A stretch of 64,000 nucleotides of DNA, taken from NCBI RefSeq assembly GCF_020509005.1, contig NC_063022.1:496001-560000 (forward strand), read 5' to 3'. Under the pieces are notes generated by a model. It made no database searches. It was not told the origin of the DNA and saw only the letters and a program-made list of their open reading frames with translations. The stretch comes from Fulvia fulva (Eukaryota; Ascomycota; Dothideomycetes; Mycosphaerellales; Mycosphaerellaceae). The first letter of the stretch is position 1. The number at the start of each line of letters is the position of its first letter. Of the stretch, positions 51,208 through 60,829 are shown one piece after another. The translations under genes and the position numbers were made by a program.

Positions 51208-53064
51208 TTACGTGCCCGAATACACAGCAGTAACATTCCGTCCACACTCTATCCTCTGCTCAACGCTGACCTTCCGCCCATCGCCCAGCGTAGCAGTCGC
51301 TCTCGGTGTGATGTGGAATCTATGCTCCTCCTTCCCGCCCGTGCTCTTCTTCGCCCTCTTCACCTCAGCGTCCATATCCAGAGGTTGGATATATACAGGC
51401 TGAGCAACATTGTTCCGCTTGCCAGTGCCAAGCTGGTAGTGTTCATTTCCGCCCCAAAATACCACATCAGCACCCCAGTTGGTGTCGTCACTGCTAGTGG
51501 TCGCTGACGCTGCGGTGTATGTAATGTTCTTCATGATGGCTGAGGCGTGAGACTGGCCGACGGAAAGGTGTGAGAGGCGGATGGGGACGGTCTGGTTGGT
51601 GGTCTCGTCGTATTCGAAGAGGCCAGAGAGGGATGGGATCTTGGTGGGTGTGGATTGAACGTGAGTCCAGCGGTTGTTGGCGAGGTTCCCTTGGATGCCG
51701 GAGCCGAAGGCGAACGTATCAGCCGTGACACGGCCGATTTGCATCTGTACTCGTGGGTCGTTAGGGTCGTCCTTCTTCGAAGGCATGCGCGTTGCATCGA
51801 CTGTAATGTATGAATTGCTGCCTCCAGCGGCGATGTGGGTGATCTTGGGCTGTTGCGATGAGGCAGAGTACAGCTTGCCAGTCGCAAGAAGGGATGGTGA
51901 ATCGATTATGCTGGATTCTGCGTTGTAATCGAAGCCGAGCTGGCCAGATGAGTTGTCACCCCAGGCAAAGACCCGTCCCTCTTTATCAAGCACTAGCGAG
52001 TGATAGTCGCCGCATGCAAGCTTAACGACTGGGAATCCACGTAGCGTAGTCAGCTCGTGGGGTTGATCGAATGCTCCCTCCAGCCGACTAGTCCAAGTCA
52101 ACCCAGGCACTCCCAATTGTCCTCGTGCTGGGAAGCTGTCCGACGCCGATGCCGCCGAAAACACACGACCTTTCGAGGACAGCATCAAGGCATGCTCCAG
52201 CCCACCAGCTATCGCTGTGACTTTCTCGCCATAGCCGAAGTCTTTCGGCGTAAGGTCCCGGTATGCAATGCTGCTTCGTCCATTCCAGAATGGGATCCAG
52301 CTGGACTCCGAGACCTTTGTACCACTTTGCTGATCTTCCTGCGACACTGGTATGCTATACACCTTGCCGTTGCCAGCGAGTCCCAGTATTCGATCCTTCG
52401 ATATCGATAGCGAGATCAGGTTCTTGCCCTTCAGCGTTGTGACCGGCTCCTTGATGTCTGGCGCATACCCGATACCCCACTGCAACAGATTCCCCTTCTC
52501 ATCAATCGCCGCGCCGAAGTTCCTATCCAGCTTGATGTCTCGCAATAACTTGTTGTCAAAGAACTTTATCCGTCTCGGCGTCTTGATCACATTGTCCGTG
52601 CTATCCGGCGCGACCACTCGTCCAGTATTGCTTCCCCACGCATACACACCAGGCGACTCCCACGACCTCTTGACCTGTAAATGCTGACTGGAGATCAGAT
52701 CTCTGTTCTCCTCTTTGCTCACTCCCGCCTTCTTCCGCGACTGCTCGAAAACCAGTGGATTCTCCTCATCATCCTTGGGCGGCGCTTCAGCATGCGATTG
52801 TTTCAGGAAACTGCCGTTGTTGATGTAGTACTGCGAAAATGTTGCCAGAGCACCTGCAAAAGCTACGGCATAGACAGATCGAGCAAGCTGCTGTTGCTTG
52901 CGGTGTGCTCGGGCTGGGTATGTGGAGGTCGCTACTCTTGTCGCTGCGGCCTGTTGTCCCAGGAAGTTCGCCCTGCTCGATGAAGCTCGCTGTCCTGTGG
53001 GTATGGCCTTGGCTGCTGTCCTTGATACCGCCTGCTTCGATGCCATGTTGGCGAATATGATCAT
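51208..53064 (-). CDS. FMP25-like mitochondrial RCC1-repeat protein
   Basis: 618 residues, single exon. Fungal Fmp25 is a mitochondrial inner-membrane RCC1-type protein linked to respiratory complex assembly. The N-terminus is Ala/Arg/Ser-rich and lacks acidic residues (MASKQAVSRTAAKAIPTGQR), as in a mitochondrial presequence, followed by a hydrophobic segment SVYAVAFAGALATFSQYYI near residues 65-83. RCC1 repeats fill about 130-600: VYAWGSNTGRV, LLQWGIGYAPD, GGLEHALMLSSKGRVF, ACGDYHSLVLDKEGRVFAWG, NSSGQLGFD and VVFWGGNEHYQLGTGKRNNV. Starts at 53064 (MIIFANMASKQ) or, better fitting a presequence, at 53046. The C-terminal ~35 residues (VSVEQRIECGRNVTAVYSG) close the propeller. Confidence 0.88.
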   Translation of the reverse strand: MIIFANMASKQAVSRTAAKAIPTGQRASSSRANFLGQQAAATRVATSTYPARAHRKQQQLARSVYAVAFAGALATFSQYYINNGSFLKQSHAEAPPKDDEENPLVFEQSRKKAGVSKEENRDLISSQHLQVKRSWESPGVYAWGSNTGRVVAPDSTDNVIKTPRRIKFFDNKLLRDIKLDRNFGAAIDEKGNLLQWGIGYAPDIKEPVTTLKGKNLISLSISKDRILGLAGNGKVYSIPVSQEDQQSGTKVSESSWIPFWNGRSSIAYRDLTPKDFGYGEKVTAIAGGLEHALMLSSKGRVFSAASASDSFPARGQLGVPGLTWTSRLEGAFDQPHELTTLRGFPVVKLACGDYHSLVLDKEGRVFAWGDNSSGQLGFDYNAESSIIDSPSLLATGKLYSASSQQPKITHIAAGGSNSYITVDATRMPSKKDDPNDPRVQMQIGRVTADTFAFGSGIQGNLANNRWTHVQSTPTKIPSLSGLFEYDETTNQTVPIRLSHLSVGQSHASAIMKNITYTAASATTSSDDTNWGADVVFWGGNEHYQLGTGKRNNVAQPVYIQPLDMDAEVKRAKKSTGGKEEHRFHITPRATATLGDGRKVSVEQRIECGRNVTAVYSGT

Positions 53065-53730
53065 TTTAAAAGCTCGAATCGTTCGATGGTAGACACGCTC
53101 AGTGAAGAGGTATCTTGCGGACAGTTCTGGTATAATTCCTGGTTTGACTCGTGTGCAATATCGTACACTACACTAAGCAGAAACAAATGTCCTGTCAAGA
53201 GATCGAGTCGTGGCCAATAAAGAAGAGGCCGAAAGTCAATGGAGCGAATCGAGAACGTCATGCAGCGCGGAAGTGCAAGGTTCGGCTCGCCATCCGAGCT
53301 GTAGCTCGCTACGATGGCCTGTATCCACCACTATCACCAATCTTCGCCGGAGTGCCCGCCTTTCTCTCATCTGGTATTCACTTGGACGGACCGATCACAT
53401 GCCTACGGTGCCCTGCCGTCGTGTCATCCCAGCGATTCAAGTGCCACGACAGCTACAGTGCCGTGTTGATCGCAACAGGCGTTTGGTCACATCCTCCTCC
53501 AAGGTAACTTTGATCAGGTAACCCGAACCAAGAGAGATCGACTTCAGCTCTTCCACTCATGGACTTTTGCATAAACCGCATACGGTTGCCAGAATTATCC
53601 CATTGCCTCCTGCCAGACTTAGGGCACAGCACATATGTACAAGTACTATACTCCCCGCATCCCTGCAGTATCCACACATATCTCCTACCCAAACGTGCGC
53701 ACATTGCACACCCCTTGCCCGCTCCCCATC
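53065..53730. other. Divergent intergenic region
   Basis: About 0.67 kb of promoter between FMP25 (minus) and the sulfotransferase-like gene (plus). Frames here lack any domain. Nothing else seen. Confidence 0.5.
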
Positions 53731-54713
53731 ATGCCCCGTCCCCCAAAATGCATCTTCCTCTTCGACATGGCCCGTTCCCGCTCCCATCTCTTCTTTCGTT
53801 ACCTCAACACCCACCCCAAAGTTCAATCCATGTGGCATCCCTTCCTACCAGCTTTCCTTTTCGGGCCAGAAAAATTCGTGCTAGAATCAAAAAACGCTCG
53901 TGAACAAGAACGGATCACCCGGCCTGAAGATGCGGATGCCGGGCCAACGTAACGTGAAGCTGAGGTGACCTACTTGGAGAATCTGGAAGGAGCGAGGAAT
54001 GAGGTAGGTAGGAGTTGAGTTTTAATTTGGTGATGGGTAAGGGAGGGAGCTGATGAGATGAGCAGGAGAAGATATTTGTAGCCAATGAACAAAGTCAGAT
54101 TGCGCTGAAGCAGGAGGTCTTGTTCTCGATGATAAGGGATCAGGAGATGAAGCTGGATGCTGGGGCCAAACCCACTGTGATACCCGACCACATCATGAAA
54201 ACCCTCCAGCCAATCTTCATCATCCGCCACCCCGTCTTCCGGATCCCATCGCTTTACATCTCCTTCGCCAGAACCACAGCCATCCGCCCCGGTGACGAGG
54301 ACTGGGTCGCACTCTCAAACCTCAGATCCCAACGCTTGATCTTCGACTACTTCAAGAACCACACCGACAAAGTCCCAATCGTGGTCGACGGCGACGACGT
54401 CGTATGGAGGACCGAAGAGCTGGGCAAGGCCTTGGGACATGCTCTGGATTTAGATTCAGCGGATTTTAGTGAAACTTGGTCTGCTGTGCCGGATGAGGAG
54501 AGTTCGAAGTGGCCGATCATTCGGATCTTTCTGGAGACGATTGATGCTTCTACTGGAGTTGAGAGAGGGTCGGCAGGACGGCCGGAGGTTGATGTGGAGG
54601 TGGCCTGTCAGAAGTGGGCGGAAATGTATGGGGCTGATGTTGCGAAAGCTTTGAAGGGGACTGTTGAGGAGAGTTTACCGCATTATGAGTATATGAAGCA
54701 GTTCGCCATCTGA
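53731..54713 (+). pseudogene. Sulfotransferase-like P-loop gene with in-frame stop
   Basis: Exons 53731-54003 and 54066-54713 are joined in phase 0 over a 62-bp intron (GARNE-EKIFVANE). The N-terminus PKCIFLFDMARSRSHLFFRYL is the phosphosulfate/P-loop region of fungal sulfotransferase-family proteins, and IFIIRHPVFRIPSLYISF is the second conserved motif (arginine-serine 3'-phosphate region). The rest (WVALSNLRSQRLIFDYF, VVDGDDVVWRTEELGKALG) also fits. At 53950-53952 a TAA interrupts the first exon although the same frame continues with REAEVTYLENLEGARNE to a proper splice donor. No short intron removes it. The gene is either recently inactivated, read through, or affected by a sequence error. 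Intact length would be 306 codons. Confidence 0.75.
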
Positions 54714-54858
54714 GCTTTGCAGCGCTGGTCCGGTGTCAAAGAGTGTATGCTCATGGGCTCCCAAATGGGTATTGCGAGGGCCTGTAGATGTCCCTTTTCG
54801 GCCTCGAGAGGAGCTTTGCTGCTCAGGAACTTATGCCTCGAGTGGATCCCAGGTACGT

Positions 54859-55887
54859 TCAAACGCTGTTATCAAAGCTCTGCGCCCCCTTTCGCAACCT
54901 CGTCCCATCACCCCCAATCTCAGTACTCCACCCTTTGATAGCAGCCGCCTCTTCCGCCGTCAATCGTATCCCAAACCACTCCTCCAACGCCTCAACCCTC
55001 TCCGCCTCCGTCCTACACTCCTTCACAATCTTCGTCTTCCTACCCAGATTCTCCTTCACAACATGATCAACCAGCATCCTCTTGCCATAAATCTCCGCAT
55101 CACCACTCCCATCTTCCCTCTCCCTCCTCAGAAACTTCACAACAATCACCATCTTCGTCTGGAAACTTTCCGGACTACTACCCGTGAACCAGTTCACTAC
55201 CACGAAGTCTCTCTCGACAGATTCATATTCCCCAAAGGCGTAGAATGCATTCCAAGCTTTCTCTGCCCCGTTTCGGTATTGATAGATCCACAGCTTACTC
55301 GCCTCCGTCCGTAACGCTTGGCCGGGGATCCAGTCTCGGACTAGACGATTCTCCTGTGTTCCAAGACTCCGATACGTCCTCTCCGTTCCAGCACAATCAA
55401 TCAAAGGGATCGGTGCAGTGGCTCCATCACCACCGAATCCTACATCGAGCATCCATTTCGAGCCATCGGAGAGGGTAACGATGTTGACGAGATGTTGAGC
55501 TCCAGCGTATTCGCCCTGCGGAATCCCATCGATCCGGGGCTTGGTTCGTACAGGCGCTGTGTAGACGGGGAATTTCAGGCCGCGGAGGATGTGGTTGAAG
55601 AGGAGGCTGTTTTCCATGCAGTAGCCGCCACGACCGCGGGCGTTGACCACCATCTTGTTGTAAGCAGCACGCGGTACGATGAGTGGTGTGTGGGAGGGGG
55701 AGTAATGGATTGCTAAGTTTTCGTAGGGGAGGGTGGAGATTGTGTGGATTGTTAGTTGGGTGAGGAAGTGGATGTCGGTTTCTGGGTTGGCGCTGTAGCG
55801 GTATTGGTGCAGGTGCTGGGGAAGGCCAATGTGGGAGAGGAAGGTGGTGATCTCGTCTTCGGTGAGGACTGACGGAGGGCCGGACAT
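54859..55887 (-). CDS. Arylamine N-acetyltransferase
   Basis: NAT enzymes transfer acetyl (or malonyl) from CoA to arylamines; in fungi they detoxify plant and microbial amines such as benzoxazolinone products. 342 residues, single exon. The catalytic triad is complete: Cys90 in RGRGGYCMENSLLF, His132 in AGAQHLVNIV and Asp148 in WMLDVGFGGDG. Upstream PYENLAIHYS matches the family's FENL motif, and downstream the PIPLID and TGSSPESFQTKMVIVV stretches are usual. The length is longer than bacterial NATs (about 280) and normal for filamentous fungi. It overlaps no other gene and is convergent with the sulfotransferase-like gene, 145 bp away. Confidence 0.94.
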   Translation of the reverse strand: MSGPPSVLTEDEITTFLSHIGLPQHLHQYRYSANPETDIHFLTQLTIHTISTLPYENLAIHYSPSHTPLIVPRAAYNKMVVNARGRGGYCMENSLLFNHILRGLKFPVYTAPVRTKPRIDGIPQGEYAGAQHLVNIVTLSDGSKWMLDVGFGGDGATAPIPLIDCAGTERTYRSLGTQENRLVRDWIPGQALRTEASKLWIYQYRNGAEKAWNAFYAFGEYESVERDFVVVNWFTGSSPESFQTKMVIVVKFLRREREDGSGDAEIYGKRMLVDHVVKENLGRKTKIVKECRTEAERVEALEEWFGIRLTAEEAAAIKGWSTEIGGDGTRLRKGAQSFDNSV

Positions 55888-56695
55888 GGTGTTTCTGGTG
55901 ATGCTATGGGGGAGTGGTGTTGGGAAGAAGGGTTTGTACTTATTCTGTTCGACTCTAAGGCGCGCTTGCAGTGTGACTCTTCACTGGTCGCTTGTGCATA
56001 TGCGCCCTACAGCACTCTATCGGTCGACGCCGAAGTACAGCCTCATTCTTCTTGAGAGGAGGATGTTCTCAAAAGGCGCTCGTGTTCGTGAGATGGGACT
56101 TGATGGAGTTAGCAAGCATTGTCGCTGGAGGGAGGAGAAGAGATTGTCGTTGAAGTGGGCGCCGATGTCGGAGACAAGAAGCCACAACAGACGACATCAC
56201 TTGCTGACCTTCGTTTCACTGTCATCCCAACGATATACCACAAGCACTGGCTCATCATGACAGATATGTGTATGGGGTGATGAAGTCATAAATGGACAAA
56301 CAAGTCACTTCATGAAAGATGATGGCCGGTGGCTATCGACCGCAGTTAGCTCGCTAGAAAACTCATCCAAAGACGTGGGTACGAAAGAAGACACTCCGGC
56401 GGCGACGGTCAGAGCGAGCGAAGTGGCTTGGATGCACGAGCATCCAATCATTTCCTGAGATGTATTACATCTCTGCCTCGTCGAACCATTAGCATTACCC
56501 CAACCACTCGAACCAGCCCTCTTCCTGGTGCGGCACGAGCAGCAGGCCATCCAGAGAGCATTGAGGACATTGCTCGTGCTCGAGAGAAGTTGCAGATGCA
56601 TGTCAAGTATCGCTCCAGTCGATCCGGCTACATCATCTGACAGCCAGTCATGATCTCCGCCTTGATCTTGTCACCACTAGCAGCATCCTCCTCAC
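55888..56695. other. Intergenic, no gene seen
   Basis: About 0.8 kb. Includes the NAT promoter and the 3' flank of the small secreted protein gene. Frames at 56305-56601 (minus) and 56428-56640 (plus) overlap and neither is recognisable. Confidence 0.5.
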
Positions 56696-57277
56696 CTAGT
56701 CCTCAAAGGAACTCGGCTTGCAAGTATCGCTGGTCCCCGAGCACCTGCACGAGAAGTGCATGGACATGGAAGAGTGTCCCTGTACCTTCATCTCATGCTC
56801 ACCACTGTAGCACTCCGACGTGTCCTTGGGCTCGCTCATGTAATCCTGGCAGATGCCTGCAGCACGAATGTGACCCCAAGAGCAGGCGCTGCCGGGGGTG
56901 ACGCTCCAGAACCAGTCCTTGAGATGGGACATGATGCTTGGACCGCACTGTTGCATGGTGATGCCGCCGTCGAGGGTCTCGGCGCAGATCATGTTGGTGT
57001 CGATGCGGTCGCCGCCGGGGACGAAGCACTCGCTGACGAGGTTGTCAGCTCTTGGGTGTTTATGTATAAAGGTTCAGATGACTCACCCGCGCAGAGAAGC
57101 ATTGCCCGACCAAAGGCTTTCGTCGCCGGTGAAGGTGTAGTAGTGGTTGCGGACGGGGTCCTCGCCCTTACACTGCTCCAATGTCGGATAGAAGGTGAGG
57201 GACCAGTTTGCATTCACTTGGTAGCTGGTGATCATCAGCAAGACGAGGAGGAGTTGAGTGAGAAGGTGGAACGCCAT
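56696..57277 (-). CDS. Small secreted cysteine-rich protein (effector candidate)
   Basis: Exons 57277-57087 and 57032-56696 are joined over a 54-bp intron with a GCTGAC branch site, giving about 175 residues. MAFHLLTQLLLVLLMITSYQ is a signal peptide, probably cut after VNA. The mature part begins NWSLTFYPTLEQCKGEDP and contains about ten cysteines (LEQC, ECF, ICAE, QQCG, ACSWG, ICQD, ECYS, CRC). A further intron after ECYS (GT at the GTGAGC, acceptor GTGCAG) is possible and would change the last 35 residues. No named fold was recognised. Size, secretion and cysteine content fit fungal secreted effectors or cell-surface antimicrobial proteins, but nothing proves either. Confidence 0.68.
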
Positions 57278-57774
57278 CTCGGGCTGTTGGTGTCGATTCG
57301 GCGCTGGATAGTGTCGATCGGTGCCGGATAGTGTCTTGGTGCTGAAAAGTGACAGTTGGTATCGGTCCGAGAACAGAGTTGAAAGTGGAAGTGTTTTCAC
57401 ACTTTGGCACAGGCCTGTAATAGAGGGAACCTTGAAAGGAGCAGGTGAGGTGCGGTCACGGTACGCCTATGATGCTTGCCAGCGCCAACGGTTTGAGCTC
57501 GCCACGCAAACGGTCACCTGATCAGGCCCTTCCTTCTTGCTCTTATGTCGTCTCTACCGGCATCTCGACCATAGTAGCGGATTAAGACCAAATCTTCACT
57601 ACAGTATCATCACCAGGACAATTGGGCTTGGCAAACGTCTGGGAATGGGTAGTGAGCTTTCTCTGGTACAATGGAAGGTATGTACAGCTTTCATCTATAC
57701 ATTCGTGGACAGGCTTGTCTACTAACCATCCCATGTCACCCTTCTGAATTTCTCTGCTCAGACCCATTCGCCAG
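57278..57774. other. Intergenic, no gene seen
   Basis: Promoter of the secreted protein gene and 3' flank of family B copy 1. A repeated GGTGCCGGATAGTGTC / GGCGCTGGATAGTGTC direct repeat lies near 57300-57335. Confidence 0.5.
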
Positions 57775-58479
57775 CTACGGGTAATCGCGCGGCGTGAACT
57801 TCGGCTCCTCCATCACGATATCCGCAATCAGCATCTCAAGAGACTCCTTCGATGCCACAGCTGGTCCAGCAACCTTCGCCAAGATGTTAAATTTGCCCTC
57901 TGCATTGTGTGTCGCAAGTTTACCCAGCTCTTCCGCGATCTCAGCCAGTCTAACCATGAATATCAACACCTCCCTTAGCGTGGTATTTCGCACAACGATC
58001 TCGGCAACGTAGCTACCTTTCCGAACCAGCGTTCCCCCCTCTACTCGTGCAATGTCCTGCTCTACGACGATCTGGATGCCTTCGTCGTTGCATGCGTGAA
58101 GGATATACATCTCAAGGCACGAGGCGCTGCCGGCGAGAAGAGTCCTGACCCGTCGTGTGTCAAGGCCGTAGATTGTGAGTTTGGGGCGTTGGGACAGCGA
58201 TAACTCGATCCTTTCAACGCCTGATAGACGGATGATAGTTCGATCATAGAAGCCGCATTCCAGGGTATGCTTAACGACCAGGTCATTGTATATGTGAAAT
58301 TGTGGTGGTCTGGTAGGCTCGCGTAGGTAGAGGTGTTCTTGGAGTTGTGGGGAGTCCCGAGTGGTGTCTCGGAAGTCGGTACTCATGCGCTGTGCGAGGA
58401 GGACGTCTTTCGGCGGCAACACGAGGAGGATCTGTTCGAGTAGCTCTAGGATTGCGAAGACTTTGGCGGCGGCAGACAT
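57775..58479 (-). CDS. Family B F-box-like protein, copy 1 (intact)
   Basis: 234 residues, single exon. The N-terminus VFAILELLEQILLVLPPKD followed by VLLAQRMSTDFRDT is the fungal F-box-like motif (pELLE-IL--LP--d-LLaqRv---F-d-i--S--LQ--L) frequent in Dothideomycete genomes. The C-terminal half is divergent and shows only a helical NTTLREVLIFMVRLAEIAEE segment shared with copies 2 and 3. F-box proteins bind Skp1 and present substrates for ubiquitination; here the substrate is unknown and the Skp1 link rests on the motif alone. It belongs to a three-copy tandem set on the minus strand. Confidence 0.75.
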   Translation of the reverse strand: MSAAAKVFAILELLEQILLVLPPKDVLLAQRMSTDFRDTTRDSPQLQEHLYLREPTRPPQFHIYNDLVVKHTLECGFYDRTIIRLSGVERIELSLSQRPKLTIYGLDTRRVRTLLAGSASCLEMYILHACNDEGIQIVVEQDIARVEGGTLVRKGSYVAEIVVRNTTLREVLIFMVRLAEIAEELGKLATHNAEGKFNILAKVAGPAVASKESLEMLIADIVMEEPKFTPRDYP

Positions 58480-58806
58480 GGTGAGTGATGATGTCGAATG
58501 TGACAGTTGCGTTGATTGTTGATGGTTGAAGCTGAAGTTTGATGCCGTCTTGGATTGCTAGGAGCCAGAAAATGTAGAACATGAGCACACTTGATATACC
58601 GAGAGTGTCAAGTGTTGTTGAAGTGAATGAGACGATTCTTGGCGAATATCTTAGAAGGAAAGTAAGTTTTCCATTCACTCCCGCTTTTTGTCCCGAGAAA
58701 ATCTTGTGTCAGCAGAAAGCTGCATTAATCCTCGGCTCCCCGAGAATCAATACGAGTTACTCGGCACTGAGCCATTCTTGCCATATGTAGTCCAGCTTTC
58801 CTACTG
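58480..58806. other. Intergenic between family B copies 1 and 2
   Basis: About 0.33 kb holding the promoter of copy 1. Nothing else is supported. Confidence 0.5.
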
Positions 58807-59412
58807 TCACATCAGCCTTCCCATCATAGTTCTAGCCTCCACATCCTCGAGTGCTTGGGCAGCTCTGCGTAACTCGACAGCTATCCTCAACAGGTTCCGA
58901 AGCGTGGTCGTACGTACTCTCGGGTTGGCCACAGACCACATCAGTTTCTCGTAGCCAACAAAGGGCCAGTCCGATCTGTAGATGCAAAGCCATGCACCAG
59001 CTGCGTTCCGCTGCGGACACAGGTCGAGGTATGACGCCGTGCTGATGTCTAAGTGTTCCACATCCCGCCAAGAACTACACTCAACTCCAAGCCCATGGTG
59101 TGCTTCCATGGCTAGGGTCAGATTACAGCGGGTCATGCCCTGAATGTGTAAGCCGTAGAGGAAAGTGCCCAATCCGGTGCTGTGTGCCTGCGAGAACATG
59201 ATGTTCATTTTCTCGTGGCACAGACAGATGTGAAAAGCCAGATGGCGATCTCGCGCTGTAGACTTCTCGAGCCAGTGATTGTGTTCTTGAACGTCCTGTC
59301 AGCTCGCTACCCTGTCAACTGGCTGCGTGCAAAAAATGTCAATCGGCTCGACGTTGAGGAGGATAAGCTCGAGTATTTCTGGTATTGCGAAGACACGTGC
59401 GGCGGTCGACAT
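58807..59412 (-). pseudogene. Family B F-box-like gene, copy 2, decayed
   Basis: The ATG at 59412 starts MSTAARVFAIPEILELILLN, the family N-terminus, but the frame closes at a TGA 37 codons later. The following family piece (TFKNTITGSRSLQRE) lies in another frame, which also closes, and the C-terminal half from MNIMFSQAHSTGLG to MMGRLM (59208-58807) in a third, with RTTTLRNLLRIAVELRRAA equivalent to the helical segment of the sisters. At least two frameshifts are needed. It sits between two intact copies on the same strand. Confidence 0.75.
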
Positions 59413-59805
59413 GGCGGGTGTTGGCTCGTGTATGCTTAGGAAGAGTTTGAAGGTTGGCCGAGGTGTGTTGCAAGATCAAACGAGCGAGGAATGGGATTAA
59501 GATGGAAGAAGAAGGCGCGCAAAGCACGGACCGTTACTAGCGTCGATTTCACGTGGGCGACTCTACTCCGGCCATGCTCACAAAGTTATTCACCTACACA
59601 TGCAACCATATTTTCAGTTGGAATGACGCAGAGGAGATCGTATTTAGTAAAGACATGGTGTGTTTCCAACACTCTCTTCATTGTGTTCGGTGTTTCATGC
59701 TGGCAGAACAATCAAGTTTCTTTGTAGTATGACCGAGTCCAAGGTGCCTTGGGCCTTCACGAAAGAAATCACCATCAATATTCAACCCGTATGTGACCAT
59801 CAGTA
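59413..59805. other. Intergenic between family B copies 2 and 3
   Basis: About 0.39 kb; 3' flank of copy 3 and upstream region of the broken copy 2. No other feature. Confidence 0.5.
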
Positions 59806-60567
59806 CTACTCCTCCTCCAAACCACCACCATAGCAGTCGAACTCAACCGAAGGCCATTCAATCACAAGATCAACCTGCTTGCCATACACAACCTTTCTGC
59901 ACTCCACCTCCAGCTTCACCCTTTGCGAATCATCTCCAGCATACGTCTCCAAATCATCCCTCCGCATATGCAACTTCTCATGCTCCTCAGCAGCCCTGTG
60001 AAGACAAACAGCCGCCGTGAGCAACTCTCGAATAGTCGCACGATCTACAGTCCCTGCGACAAAGGCCCAATGCTTGCCCGCTGGGATCGAGTCGCTGCAG
60101 TTGCTCATGCAGATGCTGGTGCTTACTGCGGGGGTCTGGAGGTACATGTCGAGCCAGGAAGCTGGGCTGGTGTTGAGGAATGTCTCGAGGGTTGACATGG
60201 TGTTGGTGTTGGTGTTGATGCCGTAGATGGATAGACAGCTGCTGTATACGGAGGGAGAGAAGATACAGCCATCGAGACCTGGAACGTCGAAGCTGTAAGA
60301 GGCGTACCGTACGGACTGGGGTACCAGGTTGTTGGCTTTGATGTCTTGGTTGCGTTCAGTGGTAGATCCTGATCGTGATGGGTTCTGGAAGAGGGCTCGT
60401 TGAAGGTGGATTGATGTCGTGATAGTGTACTTGAAAGTGGTACCGATTCTCTGTGCGAGCAGGATATCTTTGGATGGTAGACCGAGCAGTATCATCTCGA
60501 GTAGCTCCGGTATGGCGAGGACTCGGTGGCAGGCCGACATCTCTCCTGCCGTCATGGTGTTTGACAA
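59806..60567 (-). CDS. Family B F-box-like protein, copy 3 (intact)
   Basis: 253 residues, single exon. It opens MSNTMTAGEMSACHRVLAIP and then ELLEMILLGLPSKDILLAQR, the same F-box-like motif as copy 1, followed by FKYTITTSIHLQRALFQNP. The middle contains an Asn/Thr-rich stretch (INTNTNTMSTLETFL) and the C-terminal helical RATIRELLTAAVCLHRAAEE shared with the sisters, ending in an acidic tail (GGGLEEE). A start at the second or third Met would leave the motif intact. Substrate and partner unknown; the motif suggests an SCF adaptor. Confidence 0.75.
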   Translation of the reverse strand: MSNTMTAGEMSACHRVLAIPELLEMILLGLPSKDILLAQRIGTTFKYTITTSIHLQRALFQNPSRSGSTTERNQDIKANNLVPQSVRYASYSFDVPGLDGCIFSPSVYSSCLSIYGINTNTNTMSTLETFLNTSPASWLDMYLQTPAVSTSICMSNCSDSIPAGKHWAFVAGTVDRATIRELLTAAVCLHRAAEEHEKLHMRRDDLETYAGDDSQRVKLEVECRKVVYGKQVDLVIEWPSVEFDCYGGGLEEE

Positions 60568-60829
60568 AGTCGAGAGGTTATGATGAGAGAAGATTTGTTA
60601 GCTTAAAAGTGTGCTGACGCTGCTAGAGTGTCATTGCCGCCTAACCCGCTTGTCGGTGAATGGTTGGTGAATGACGGCTGCCTCAGACCGAACCCGTGAT
60701 CAGACGGCATCAACACCACACACTCCTCTCTAGACGCATCAACTTTCGCTGCGTCCCGTCGCAGGACACGTCTCTGCTTCTACAATCCCACACACCACCT
60801 CAACAAGCTCCAAAAACCAACAATCCACC

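Noticed and set aside
56305..56640. Overlapping opposite frames near 56.4 kb
   Set aside because: Neither shows a domain or signal peptide, and they overlap almost completely.
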